From the NCBI RefSeq assembly GCF_000264995.1, contig NW_006767433.1, positions 474,651 through 538,650 on the forward strand: a stretch of DNA of 64,000 nucleotides, read 5' to 3'. Shown piece after piece: positions 30,761 to 42,600 of the stretch (positions are counted from its first letter, which is position 1; every line of letters starts with the position of its first letter). Origin of the DNA: Punctularia strigosozonata HHB-11173 SS5 (Eukaryota > Basidiomycota > Agaricomycetes > Corticiales > Punctulariaceae). The position numbers and the translations under genes were made by a program. The notes under the pieces were generated by a model that saw only the letters and a list, made by a program, of their open reading frames with translations, made no database searches and was not told the DNA's origin.

Positions 30761-31250
30761 CTACTCCTGTGGACAGCACCACTCCCTTGGACAACGGCTA
30801 ATTCCTCAACAATGTGACACTCTTTCCAATCCATTATTTTTCTACACATGTATTCACTATGTACCCACATCTTGTAGTGACTATTTTGAGTTTCTGTTTT
30901 GTTGTGCCCGGATGGAAAATAAAAAACCATGTTGTGGCTGTGCAGTCAAAAAAAATTGTTTTGGCTCTTGTGCACCAGGGATTGGTTTAGCCTCAACATA
31001 ATTTACATATCATAATAGTACATGCTTGAATGTACTATCTCATGTTTTTACTGTGATGATACTCCGTGTTTTGAGCTCACAATGTCTAGTACACTTCAGC
31101 CAGGCCTCCAGGACCATTGTCATGTGATGCAGCAGAGGCAGCCAAAAATTTTCCCACACTTATTGCACCCATCGTGCAGCAGCGATCTTGTGCTCTCGAA
31201 GAGCAACCACAATGATCAGAGCTTGCACACACCTGTTTGAACTGTTGCAC
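30761..31250. other. No gene seen
   Basis: The stretch between the Gypsy fragment and the pogo-like pseudogene. Small frames exist but none has a recognisable motif. It may include the left non-coding part of the pogo-like element, but no terminal inverted repeat could be paired. Confidence 0.4.
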
Positions 31251-33710
31251 CATGGTAGGACAACATGTTCCTGCAAAGAGGAAGGAGGAGGAGCAGAGGG
31301 CTATCAAGAATAAGCTCTATGATGAAGCCAAGGAGCTGTACAAGGTAGAGGAGGCTAAGCCCAAGGGTGATGCTACTAAGGGGAGTCTCTGAGCTGTCTG
31401 CAAGATGGTGTCAGATGCACACTTTGCGGAGACAGCTACCCGGGTCAGGCTCCATCCTCAAACCTTGTCCAACCGCTTTCATAGTGCTGTATCTATCAAT
31501 TAGTTTAATAGGACCAAGGAGACACTCACTCTGGAGGAGGATAGGATTGTTGTAGATTTTCTACTAGGTTTGGCCGCTCATGGCTTCCCCCTCAACTATT
31601 CTTGTCTTTGGTAACATGCTGAGACAATTGCTTGAGCTCGACTTGGCACAGAATTTCCTGAGGAGGGCTTGGGTATCAACTGGCCCAATCAGTTTGTGAA
31701 GCCACATCAAGACAAGCTGAAGACTTGCTGGTCACAGCCTCTCGACTCGAAGCAGAGCCATGCTGTTAAACATGCAACCAAGAAGGCATGGTTTGCCCTT
31801 CTGGAGAAGGTATTGGTGGAGGAGGAAATTGATGAAGAGTGCATTTATGCAATGGACGAGACAAGTTTCCAAGCTGGAGAGGGCAAGAAGCAGCAGGTGA
31901 TTGAACGTGCAGGCACTTACCACCAACTCCAGCAGCATAGTGGAGGGAGGCAGCAAATATCATGGCAATTGTCACAATCTGTGCTGATTGTTCTTACATC
32001 CCTCTGGCTATCTTGCATGCAGGTGGTGTATTTCTGCCAACATGGGATCAGGAAACTCCCTTAGGCTCTTTGTGAGTTCATCTGCACAGAATATGAAATT
32101 AATTGATTAATATGGTCTCAGTCTTGGGTATTCTGCAAAAGGTTGGACTGATGGCGAGATTGGTGCATTATGACTTCAAGATTTTGATAATAAGACATGT
32201 GCTAAGGTATAGTCTCATGCTCGTATATTAAGACATAAACTCACTGCATACAAACTAGGCTGGTGACTGCAAAAGACTATTGCTCGTTGACAGTCATAAT
32301 TCACATCACACCATCGACTTCCTTGAATATGCTCAGGCGCACAACATCATGGTCCTCCTGTGCTATCCAGCACATACAAAACATATTATACAGGGTCTAT
32401 AGATGTGGCTCTCAAGAGGTACTGGACAGAAGAACGGGATAACTACAAGCGCGAGTATGGTGAAGCAGTTTCCAAGAAGAACTTTATGGCTATCTACGGC
32501 GCTGCACATGTCTGTGCATTAACCCCTGATAATATCCGTGCAGCATTCAGGAAGGCTGGTATGTGGCCCTATAACCCTGATGTCATCACAAACAGCATGA
32601 TGGTGCCATCTCAGGAGACTTCACAACAAGCATACATGTTTGTTCAGCTGTCACTGTCCACACCAGTTTGCATTCTCGCTGGGGCACTTCACGATCTGGT
32701 AGTTATGTAAGATTCTAATTGCCCCCACCACTCCTCCTACTGCTAGCAGCTCTGCAGCGACCTATGGTTCATGACAGACAGATGCTCCAAATTTCCAGGT
32801 TCCCTCCCAGCTTCAGGAGACATTTGACCGTCTCTCAAAATCCTCCGCATTGTATCTCTTGGGCAACTCCCCTGTCTCATCTGAGCAGCCATATCTGCAG
32901 ATTAATCCTATCACAATCTCACCTGTGAAAGCTTCTCATGCAGATCTCCTATCTCAGGACCCAGCTACTGAGAGAGAAGCACTTTTGCAGCATGCACTTC
33001 AGGATGCTCGTGTGTCAGGGTAAGCGCTGGACCTCCTAGGAGCCACGCAGATCCCTCGGGACAGCGGCGGAGACGCTGTCACACAAGGCAGGGAGGCAAC
33101 TGAGTATATATATGAAGGTACGAGGGAGAATACACATACCTGTCGCACAAGGCAAGGAGGCAACTGAGAGAACAAGTCTGGATTGCTCCGTGGTGCGACA
33201 GGCGACTATATAGTAGCTGAATAATCCATCAGCGCAACGAGAGATGGTCTAATGAGAGAAGAGGAGGGTCCTCGGGCACCCGACACATGACCAATGGAGC
33301 AGCCTAGGAAGGCCGCGTGGCGTGCGAAGGTCCTAGGAGCGCCGAGCAACAGAACAAAATAGGGGAGATGCCAAAAGGAGGGCGCGGGAAGCCTAGGAAG
33401 GCACGGGAGAGCGTGACTGAATAGGGAAGCAGAAGCATTAGAGGAAACGAACAAAACGAGACAGAAGCGGGACCAAAACAGGAACAATGGGACATGAGGC
33501 GAGTGTGGGAGGCGTGCCCTGACATTGTGTCCAAGAGGCATATCTCAAGGGTCAGCTACACGGTCAACAAGCAGGCATGATTTTGCAGAATGTTTATTGC
33601 GAGCGTGTATGCAGGCAGTTGTAAACACGTGAAAAATCAAGATTTTTACATGATTTCTTAGTCTAAAAATGCAGTCACAGACCTAGTGAGAAGAATTCTT
33701 ACCCTTCTGC
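31251..33710 (+). pseudogene. Pogo/Fot1-like transposase (DDE_1 type), several stops, split by a solo LTR
   Basis: The frame starts at 31251 with a basic helical N-terminus (KRKEEEQRAIKNKLYDEAKE) and continues with a helix-turn-helix segment (RVRLHPQTLSNRF). The CENP-B-like region follows (TLTLEEDRIVVDFLLGLAAH, GINWPNQFVKPHQDKLKTCW). The DDE core has Asp in CIYAMDETSFQAGEGKK, a second Asp in LLLVDSHNSHHT, and the region after it (LLCYPAHTKH, FRKAGMWPYNPDV). Stops at 31390, 31610 and 31630 and at least one frameshift near 31980 make it a pseudogene. A minus-oriented solo LTR (33013-33524) interrupts the C-terminus, which resumes to about 33710. The superfamily prefers TA targets, so a relative could have moved copies A-C. 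Confidence 0.75.
33013..33524 (-). mobile_element. Solo LTR, family 1 (TGTCAGGG...CTGACA), 512 bp
   Basis: Termini TGTCAGGG and CCCTGACA with near-identical 5-bp flanks TCGTG (33008-33012) and TTGTG (33525-33529). It is the reverse complement of the copy at 33713-34361 without that copy's tandem array. It interrupts the pogo-like coding sequence. Confidence 0.85.
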
Positions 33711-33712
33711 GG

Positions 33713-34361
33713 TGTCAGGGCACGGCTCCCACACTCGCCTCATGTCTCATTGTTCCCCATTCTGCTTCTGCTTCTGTCCCATTTTGTTCATTTCCCGCAA
33801 TACTTCCGTCTCCCTATTTGGTCACGCTCTCCCTATTTGGTCACGCTCTCCCTATTTGGTCACGCTCTCCCTATTTGGTCACGCTCTCCCTATTTGGTCA
33901 CGCTCTCCCTATTTGGTCACGCTCTCCCTATTTGGTCACGCTCTCCCTATTTGGTCACGCTCTCCCGTGCCCTCCTAGGCTTCCCGTGCCCTCCTTTTGG
34001 CATCTCCCCTATTTTGTTCTGTTGCTCGGCGCTCCTAGGACCTTCGCACGCCACGCGGCCTTCCTAGGCTGCTCCATTGGTCACGTGTCAGGCGCCCGGC
34101 GAGGACCCTCCCCTTCTCTCATTGGACCATCTTTTGTTGCGCTGATGGATTATTAAGCTACTATATAGTCGCCTGTCGCACCGGGGAGCGACCCAGACTT
34201 GTTCTCTCAGTTGCCTCCCTGCCTTGTGTGACAGGTATGTGTATTCTCCCTCGTATCTTCATGTATATACTCAGTTGCCTCCCTGCCTTGTGCGACAGCA
34301 TCTCCACCGCCGTCCTGGGGGATCCGCGCCGCTCCTAGGAGCTCCAGCGCGTACTCTGACA
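33713..34361 (+). mobile_element. Solo LTR, family 1, 649 bp with 19-bp tandem array
   Basis: Termini TGTCAGGG and CTCTGACA with an exact 5-bp duplication TGCGG (33708-33712, 34362-34366). It matches 33013-33524 in reverse and 57051-58270 directly. The extra length comes from the tandem array at its left side. Confidence 0.9.
33808..33962 (+). repeat. Eight tandem copies of a 19-bp unit inside a solo LTR
   Basis: The unit ctctccctatttggtcacg is repeated eight times without visible variation. The sister LTR at 33013-33524 has a single related unit, so the expansion is recent. There are no spacers, so this is not a CRISPR array. Confidence 0.95.
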
Positions 34362-34366
34362 TGCGG

Positions 34367-35640
34367 CTTCTTACCCTTCTTACCCCCCTTAGCTTGCGTA
34401 GAGGGGGCAGGGGGGGCAGGGGGCTGCAGCACTTCAACCTTGGGCACCCGGAGGTCCATGACCTGACCTTCATGTTGTGCAACTATCAGGTCGAAGTCAG
34501 AAAGAAAATCTAATGACACTATCAGAAAAATAAGAGACTACTTACTACGTGCCTCCATCGAGGTCATCACAGACTGCATGGCCGGCAAAGTAGGCTGGAC
34601 ATCGAGTTTGATCTTTGCGGACTTCCACACAATCTTACCCTTGCCACTGATTTCAATTGGGACAAGTTCTTCCTCCGCTTGCTGCTTGTTAAGGAGAGCC
34701 AGGAGCTTACACTCCTTTGCCTCATGATGTGCAATATCACGGTATCAGTTCTGAATGCAGAACTGACAATCCTATATTAGGGGTATCAGTTTGAATCTGA
34801 TCCATTAGCATTCAAAGTATAGGACATCACACACCTTGATAAGCTCCATCACAATGGTGGTGTCCTTGGAGAGGTCGACTTGAAGGGAAAACTTGATCAC
34901 CTGAAGGCGGGGAAGATTGATTCCGAGGAGTTTGATATCCCAGCGTGGCACCTTAAGCTTTTCCTCCTCGATATTGGCACTATAAAGCAATACAAATTCA
35001 ATCTGTATAAGTGAAGGACCTATTGTTCAAAAACCATAACCGACTTACACTCACGACACAATCATCAACTTAGTGATCCCCTTCTTCTTACCACCAGCTG
35101 CATTGAGTGCTGCGATGGCGACCAAGAATTGCCCCTCCAGACACCTAACAAATGTGCAACCTGCACTTGACAGAGTTTTGAGCCGAATTTGGGAAAAAAA
35201 GACCCATCCACAAGATTGACATAAGTGACCCATCTGCTCAGCTTAAGTTTCTGATCAAAGGTACCCTCTGACCAGTTCTCATGCACATGAGGCCATATGG
35301 AGAGTTTCGGTTCAGATTCGGGCTTTAGGGCAAAGCCAATGTAGCCCTGTCCGTTGAACTGCTCGACTGACACAGTGTTCCATCCAATCTATCCTATGGA
35401 CTGATTCAATATAAAGACTATAAGTACGGGTAAGAATGGCTTTCTTACCTGTCACATCCATCACTTCTCCGTGCAGAAAGTCCAAGTCTTTGGGTCTAAA
35501 GAGACAATAAGAACTGCCTTCCTAGCCCCCAACAATTTTGCCTGCGTATCCAAATCCATCCTGGTAGCAAGGGCCTGCACAGAGTCAGACCCCACACAAT
35601 AATATCATCACTGCCACTGCAACAATTGACTGCCTGGAAA
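34367..35640 (-). pseudogene. Multi-exon gene remnant of unknown function, 3' end cut by an LTR
   Basis: On the minus strand several exon-like pieces follow each other with splice-like borders. The order is SVQALATRMDLDTQAKLLGA, then FNGQGYIGFALKPESEPKL, then EGQFLVAIAALNAAGGKKKG continuing to ITKLMIV. An in-phase GTGAGT...TTATAG intron leads to ANIEEEKLKVPRWDIKLLGI, and later come AKECKLLALLNKQQAEEELV and LIVAQHEGQVMDLRVPKVEV. The final lysine-rich segment runs into the solo LTR. Some joints need frame changes, so it is probably decayed. I do not recognise a domain. It could be a host gene or part of an unknown element. Confidence 0.45.
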
Positions 35641-37197
35641 CTCGAGGAGTACAGGCCAAATGAAACAAGAGGGCCAAAGGAAAAGCCCAGACGAGCTGAA
35701 GCAACAGTTGCCGCCACTGCGACAACCAACTGCCTGGAAACTCAAGGGCGTGGTGCAGAAAAGAGGGCTGAGGGAAAAGCATGGATGAGTGAGCCTGTGG
35801 GTCGACAGAACAGAATAATAGCATTACTTGAGGTCGAGGTACAGGCTAGCACATCCCCTGAAAGCTCGACTCTCAGACGTGTGGTGGCCAATTGCAAGAT
35901 GAAGGAACGATGACATGTATGAAGGTGGTTCACATTATGTAATCAAAGCTGGATTCACATGCCTCTGTCGCACCTCCCTGGCTCTCGTAGTACAATTGCC
36001 GCGAGTCAAGCTGAGTCTAGCCAAGTTGACCATGGTGTTGATATCTAGGTTCCAAAGTAAGGAGCCTAAACAAATTGTCGTCAGATGTTACGGATGGTAG
36101 GATCGGCATGGACTCACGAGGCCCGAAGCTTTGCACTTCAGGGTGTTTCCTTTTTGTGGATGCTTGGGCGTCTCTGACCGCGCGCCTATATGACCCAAAC
36201 CTTCAGCACTACACATTAGACCTGCGCTATGTTGCCATACCTAGTCATGATGGAGTACGCGCCAACCGTGGTGACAGTTCTGCAGGGCTTATATAGACCT
36301 TTCACGTCTGATCCCTATACCCAGCGGCATGAGCATGCAAAGTCAAAATAACAGACGATAGTAGCGTACATGGGGACATCACATAGAATTTTGTTGATCA
36401 GGGAGGCCGCACTTTGTGCCACAAGATATAGAGGAATGGGTACTGTCATGAACACTTACTCATGACACTAACAATACGGCATTTGATGACTAAAATGCCG
36501 ATGTACTAGTACGACTCAGCAACTGCGACCCAGATTATGACCTGGACATGACTCATACGACTCTATGGAACATTGTACAAGAACTTTCCAGTAGTCCCTA
36601 CAGCAGTCTATGCTATTCAACAAGTACTTGTACAGTAGTATATAAGATGCTAGCTGAAGCCGATGGACTTCAGCTTGTCCATTTGTTATACACGCCCTTA
36701 GCGTGACAACAATTGATGGCTCGGCGCGATCTCTAAGACTACCGCTCTAAGACACCTGGCCAACCTGTAGCTTTCTGGTCACTGAGGTCATTGTCGGAGG
36801 CAACATCTTGGTGTCTGATGATATCGTGCTCGGCTGCCCCCATCACCAACTGCAACACAAGATTCACCTCAACACATTGTTAGCTTTTGATGGCAGTGGC
36901 ATGCTACCAGTATCGTCAACCACTATGAACTTAGCCATGCGGGCTTTTATGCACTGGAAGATCACATCTCCCCATACTTTCCCAAGCCCAACCATTGTAG
37001 ATCTTGAGTGTAGTCCAGTCCTTGTGACATGTACGTTGTCCCATAAGTACGATACAGGTAACAGGACACACTCAATCTTACCGAAAAGAAAAAGAAAAAT
37101 ATGTACAATCCAAGTCCAAGTTCCAAAGTGATTCTGCAGAATCCGCGCTGAGTCCAAAGTTCAGTTGGGTGTAGGAAACATATGGAAGGTTCCTGTG
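35641..37197. other. No gene recognised
   Basis: A 1.5-kb stretch with only short frames. Parts read as possible exon fragments (for example 35626-35913 plus, glutamate/lysine-rich), but no domain, splice pattern or repeat partner could be established. Confidence 0.4.
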
Positions 37198-37295
37198 TAA
37201 CAGCGTAGGAGGCTGTGTGACGTGCTGTAGCAAGCTGGGAGCAAGGGAATGATGGATTGTAACCACCCCAGACTGATCCATCACCAACCTCAACA
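37198..37295 (-). mobile_element. Internally deleted LTR, family 2 (TGTTG...GCTGTTA), 98 bp
   Basis: It has both ends of the LTR seen in full at 39175-39643 and 43284-43758, but the middle 370 bp are gone. No target duplication is seen. Confidence 0.7.
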
Positions 37296-37375
37296 CGGTC
37301 GACTGCTACGCTACTAAGGGCCAATTTGTCCCGTACAGAGGACCAGTGAGGTGGGCACTGCAACACTTTGCTCAT

Positions 37376-37486
37376 CATCTGGCAAAACCCAGGAGCTATA
37401 GCACCTATAGAGTGCTATGGTAGTGCTATGGTAGTAATCTATAGTATATATAGCCTGCCATAGCAATGTAGATTTTTCCTGAGATG
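37376..37486 (-). mobile_element. Short AT-rich MITE, 111 bp, reverse orientation
   Basis: Starts CATCTGGCAAAACCC and ends GATTTTTCCTGAGATG. Reverse complement of the copy at 30422-30534 with few differences. Confidence 0.75.
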
Positions 37487-37517
37487 TGGCTGCTATTGCC
37501 TTCGCATTGGACAACAG

Positions 37518-37806
37518 TGTTGAGGTTGGTGATGGATCAGTCTAGGTGGTTACCATCATTCCCCTTGGTCACCGCTTTTCTGGCTGCTCTGATCATCCTT
37601 TGATGCTGGTCTCCTTGCTACATGTCTCCCATCTGTTCACATCAGTTGGCATTGGTTGGTTGACCACACAACTGATGCAACCGGTCCAACAGTCAGTTGG
37701 TTGCTCGGATCACTGATTCCAACTGTCCATCTCCACATGCTTGATCCCCATCTCCATAGCTTCGATATCTCCCTTTGTTACTTGTACCATAGCTTCCATC
37801 ATAGCT
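37518..37806 (+). mobile_element. Truncated LTR, family 2, plus orientation
   Basis: The first 289 bp of the family-2 LTR (TGTTGAGGTTGGTGATGG onward), ending abruptly at the zinc-knuckle end of a minus-strand gag. The two therefore face each other, which a simple insertion cannot produce. Confidence 0.75.
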
Positions 37807-38529
37807 ACGCTTGGCAAAGCAGTGCTCCTTGTCATGACCCTTCATCTCGCAGAAATCGCACAGGAGGTCCGCCTTGCTGGCCGTAGGCGTTGCAATGCGC
37901 ATGGCAGGGATTTCTGCAGAGGCAGAGCCATCCTGGCGGCCGTTCCGCGTCTGATGCTCCCGCACAAAGGCTTGAACAATCTCAGACTTGGTGGCATCCC
38001 GCTGAATGAGACCTGAAGTGAAGGAGTCATACTCCAGGGATCGAAGCATGGACATGGCAGCTAGATCTGCGAACAGCTGCTCGAGTGTGTAGCTGTCCGG
38101 GCACAAGTCCTTGAAGGTCTGAACGAGGGTGTCCACCCTGGAGGCCAGGGAAGGCAGGGACTCGTCAAGCTGCTTTCTGACGGCGAAAACAGCGTCCAGA
38201 GCGTTGTAACACGCCCCAGACACCTTCTGGAGGTGGACTGATTGGAGCTTGGCCCAGATCAGAGGTGCATCCAGTTCGATGACGGTAAAATGAACATGCT
38301 GGGATGCATCCACTGCAAGGAACATGGCCCCAGCGGTCTGAGCCGACTTCTCGAGGTAGGTAATATGCTCTGGGTCCCCTGCACTCGGCTCCTTGATGGT
38401 TCCGATGACTATGAACCAGAGCTTGTTCTCAGCCAAGTAGGCCCACATCTCCTTCGCCCATTGGGCATAGTTGACGTCGTTCAGGGGCGTAACTACACAA
38501 GAGGAGGTGAGCTCTTTAGACGAGGACAT
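37807..38529 (-). pseudogene. Copia gag with zinc knuckle, element truncated after gag
   Basis: Starts at ATG 38529 (MSSSKELTSSCVV) and encodes a UBN2-type Copia gag: NDVNYAQWAKEMWAYLAENK, WAKLQSVHLQKVSGACYNAL and AAMSMLRSLEYDSF. A CX2CX4HX4C knuckle, CDFCEMKGHDKEHC, follows. The frame is clean, but all of pol is missing and the following sequence is an oppositely oriented LTR. The LTR at 39175-39643 lies upstream in the same (minus) orientation and is probably its 5' LTR. The 5' leader is 38530-39174. Confidence 0.8.
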
Positions 38530-39174
38530 GGTGTCCTGATGCTGGAGTGAGGTGGAGATAGGTGAAGTAGGTGATATATGGTGGTGATGATGATGATGCA
38601 AGGAGGGCAAAGTGAGCCGAGTTGTGGAGGTGTAGGATGGTGTGCAGTGCGTGTAAGACGTCCCAGGCGCGAAGAAGAGTCTGTCTAAGCTGTCTAACCA
38701 CATAGAAAAGCGAAAAGAGCCCATAGATCACGCAAATCACGCAAAACTAGTTACTTATAGATGGGGAGAGCCACACACGGACACAAACTTGACCCCTGCC
38801 ACACACACAAAGGAATGGATACCCGGTGTGGCTTATTCCAGGGCTGAAAGGCGGCGAAACCAATCAAGGTAGACGGGGATAAACCCACTCCAAGTTCTGC
38901 CCACCCAAGTGTTTATGTGTAGCTGTGGAAGCCCTATGTGTCTACAAGCGCTCGCAGGAGGTCAAGGGACCGTTAAAGCCTGTGGCAGCACGGAAAACGC
39001 GCAGGAGGGGACGGAGGAGGCGCAGGGAGCGCAGAGAGACGCTAGGGAGCGTAGAGCACCGCACAGATGTGCAGGGAGTGCCTGGGGAAGGCAGGAGGGT
39101 TGCAACAGCGGCAGAGACGTGTGTGCAGCAGCAGTAGCGTCGAAACAAGCGGTCAGAGTGCAGGGCTCATAACC
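38530..39174 (-). other. 5' leader of the truncated minus-strand Copia element
   Basis: Non-coding sequence between the minus-strand LTR (39175-39643) and the gag start at 38529, including a GTG/CAC-rich simple stretch near 38590. The primer-binding site was not identified. Antisense frames around 38909-39172 are not supported. Confidence 0.5.
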
Positions 39175-39643
39175 TAACAGCGTAGGAGGCTGTCTGACGC
39201 GCTGTAGCGAGCTGGGAGCAAGGAGGGAATGAAGCTGTGAGTCCAAGTCTATTGAGATACAACTAGGGACAGACGTGGGAGCAAGGGAATGAGGACTCTG
39301 GGCTTCATCCCTGCTCCCCAAATATATCTAGCTATGTGGAAGCTATGGTAACAAGTAACAAAGGGAGATATCCAAGCTATGGAGATAGGGATCAAGCATG
39401 TGGAGATGGACAGTTGGAATCAGTGATCTGAGCAACCAACTGACTGTTGGACCGGTTGCATCAGTTGTGTGGTCAACCAACTGATGCCAACTGATGCCAA
39501 CTGATACCAACTGATGTGAACAGATGGGAGACATGTAGCCAGGAGACCAGCATCAAAGGATGATCAGAGCAGCCAGAAAAGTGGTGACCAAGGGGAATGA
39601 TGGATGGTAACCACCCTAGACTGATCCATCACCAACCTCAACA
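39175..39643 (-). mobile_element. LTR, family 2, full length, minus orientation
   Basis: 469 bp, ends TGTTGAGG and CGCTGTTA on the minus strand, matching the 3' LTR at 43284-43758. The plus-strand pol coding sequence begins directly at 39644 with no target duplication, marking a rearrangement point. Confidence 0.85.
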
Positions 39644-42600
39644 AAAGTGATCTACTCGGCCGGTGTGGGCTCTGTGCGCTTCATGACGCAGATATGAGGG
39701 AAGCCTGGGCGGTTGCTCGAGTTTGAGCGTGTCCTGCATGTTCCTGACCTCGGGTCTAGTCTCCTCTCTGTGCTGTATTTAACTCGTGAACGTGGTTTCT
39801 CTGTCTCGATCGAGCGCGACGTGATCTCCTTCCGCCGATCAGGAGCTCTGCTGTTCACCGCGACGTGCAACTCCAACAATGCCGCTTACCTCGACGGCAG
39901 GACAGTCCCACCTCTGCAGTTGGCTCAGCCGGCGAGTACCATCCCTCTGGACCTGTCCCTATGGCACAAGCGCTTCGCCCATGTCCACCACGGGGTGATA
40001 AAGCAGCTGATCGACCAGGGACTCGCCAAGGGCGTTTTCATTGCTTCCTCTGCACCCCCTGATCCCATTTGCGAGCCTTGCATTGCAGGCAAGCAGCGGC
40101 GTCCCGACGTGCCCAGGATCGCTCAGAACCGCGCCTCCAAGCCTCTGGATCTGCTGCACATGGACTTGCATGGTCCTGTGCCGGTCAGGACTCCGGAAGG
40201 CTACCGGTACTGGCACCTGATTGTAGACGACTGCACGCGCATCTACGGCCTCTTCCTGCTTCGCAGCAAGGCGGATGCTTTCCCAGCTTTGCGACGCTTC
40301 GTCCAATGGGCGGAAAACAAGCTTGGGACGCGTGTTAAGGCGCTCAGGGATGACAAAGGCGGCGAGTGGATGTCCAAGGAGCAGGAGCGATGGTGTATAG
40401 AACGAGGCATCGAGAGGCAGCACACCGTTTGCAACGAACCTCATCAGAACGGTGTTGCGGAGCGAGCTAACCAGTCCCTGGCCAACGGTGCAACCTCTTT
40501 GCTTGTTGAGTCAAGCTTGCCCCCGTCGTTTTGGGGTTATGCCGTCCAAACCTACGTCTATGCGCGCAACAGAGCGCCCACCTCTGCTCTGCCTTCGTCT
40601 CTGACACCCTACATCGCATTCTTTGGGGAGAAACCGGATGTGGACCACCTGAGGGCTTTCGGATGCGCTGCCTACGTGCACGTGCAGAAGGACCAACGCC
40701 GTGGCCTTCAATCCCACACCCAGAAGTGTGTGTTCATCGGTTATCCCTCAGAGTACAAGGGATGGCTCTTCTACAACGCGGAGACTGTTGTCTGTGGTGA
40801 CTTGCCATCTCTCTGGCGCTTATTTCGCGTGGCTGTGGCCGCTTTAGCTTGTAGGCTGTGCTGACAGTTTTACTGGAGAGCCACAGACGAGTTGGGCACT
40901 TCATTCTGCTCACTGTCTGTGCTCTCCAGGTAGGATAGCCCTCTCCATGTATTTACTTCATTCTGCTCACTGTCTGTGCTCTCCAGCTCGTTCTCGAGTG
41001 TTGTCCAGCTGCTAGACGCCCTCAGACAACAGAGACGAAGAAAGTCTTGATCTCCAATGTGGCCATCTTCGATGAACGCAGTTTTCCGGGTTTGAAGTCG
41101 GCCGCATGGGACGTTTCCAAGGACTTCTTGCTCGAGTCGTTGCCTTCGGAGTTGCCGGATCAGGTGGGAGTGGTTCCATCGCCCCCGGAACACCTCCAAG
41201 ACGAGTAGAAACCTGCCGTCCAAGCCTTGCCTGGTCCGGTGGGAGTGGGTGATCCTGCACCCCTTCCAGCAGCTCCTGATGCACCTGCAGAAGGTCCTGA
41301 GCTCCCTGCGCCTGCCCCGCCTCCTGAACATCTCCAGCCTGCTCCACAGGACGCTCCAGGTCCTAGTAGAGGGTCCAGAACGCGTCAAGCGTCCAAGCGT
41401 CGTGCCAGCTCTTCACCACCTCCAGAGTTTCGTCGCAGCACCCGGCACAGGACTCCACCCAAGCCTTGGTGGGAGGTTCCTAAGCTTCGCCCTCGCGAGC
41501 CAGCTCCTGTCATCGAGTCCGAGAGCTCCGAGAGCTCTGAGGACGAGCTGAATTTGCTCAGGCCGGGTGCAGATGACCCTGACTTGCAGGAGGCTCATAT
41601 CGCCACTGCGGTCGAGGCAGGCATTGACTTCTTGGCCGGTGACTTCTTGGCCGGTGACTTCTTGGAGTTAGACAACGCTTTCCAGCACGCATTCGAGACC
41701 TGTCCTCTCAAGGCGGCTGCTCATAGCCCGGAGCCTCGCTCATACAAGGATGCCATGCGTTGTCCTGACTTTGACAGCTGGCATCAGGCGGCCGTTGAAG
41801 AGATCGAAGCACACGTGCGCAACGGGACTTGAACCCTCGTTCAGCTGCCTCCAGACCGGAGAGCCATAGGCTGTCGTTGGGATTTCAAGGTCAAGCGCAA
41901 TGCAGACGGTTCCCTAGAGTGCTGCAAGGCTCGATTGGTCGCCAAGGGCTTCAGCCAGCGCCCTGGGCTTCAGCCAGCGCCCTGGGCTCGATTACAACGA
42001 GACCTTCGCCCCTACAGCCAAGTGGGCGACGAAGCCGACGCCGTAGACATTCCCAATGCGTTCCTCCACGGGGATTTAACGCAGGACGTCTACATGCTTC
42101 AGCCTGAGGGCTTCGAGCAGGGTGACAAGGACATGGTCTGCAAGCTCAACCGTTCTCTGTACGGTTTGAAGCAGGCCTCACGAGTCTGGTACCAGAAGCT
42201 GGACGGTGCTCTGCAGGAGATGGGATTCGCTCGCACCCGGTGTGATCACTGCGTGTTTGTTTGGAGAAAAGGCACCACCCACATCATTGTGCCGGTCTAC
42301 GTCGACGATCCGACGATTGTTGGCAGGACCAAGGCAGACAAGGATGCCGTAAAGGCTGAACTTGCTCGCCGCTTCAAACCGCGTGATCTCGGGCCCATCT
42401 CCTTGCTACTGGCCGTCGGTATCACTCGGGACCGTGCCAAGCGTCGGTTATCCATGGATCAGCGCCGTTACACTCAGGACATGCTGGACACCTTTGGAAT
42501 GACCGACTGCTCGCCGGTGCTCACTCCTATGGATCCAAACACTCGCTTGTCCGCGTCCATGTCACCCCAGACTCCGGAGGAGAAGGCAGAGATGGTGGGA

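Noticed and set aside
33808-33962. Possible CRISPR-like array
   Set aside because: The units are direct and contiguous with no spacers, inside an LTR of a eukaryotic genome.
40786-41031. hAT-type MITE with an 8-bp duplication
   Set aside because: At 46435-46680 an 8-bp reading seemed possible, but both copies agree only on 9-bp TGTTGTCTG ends with 5-bp duplications.
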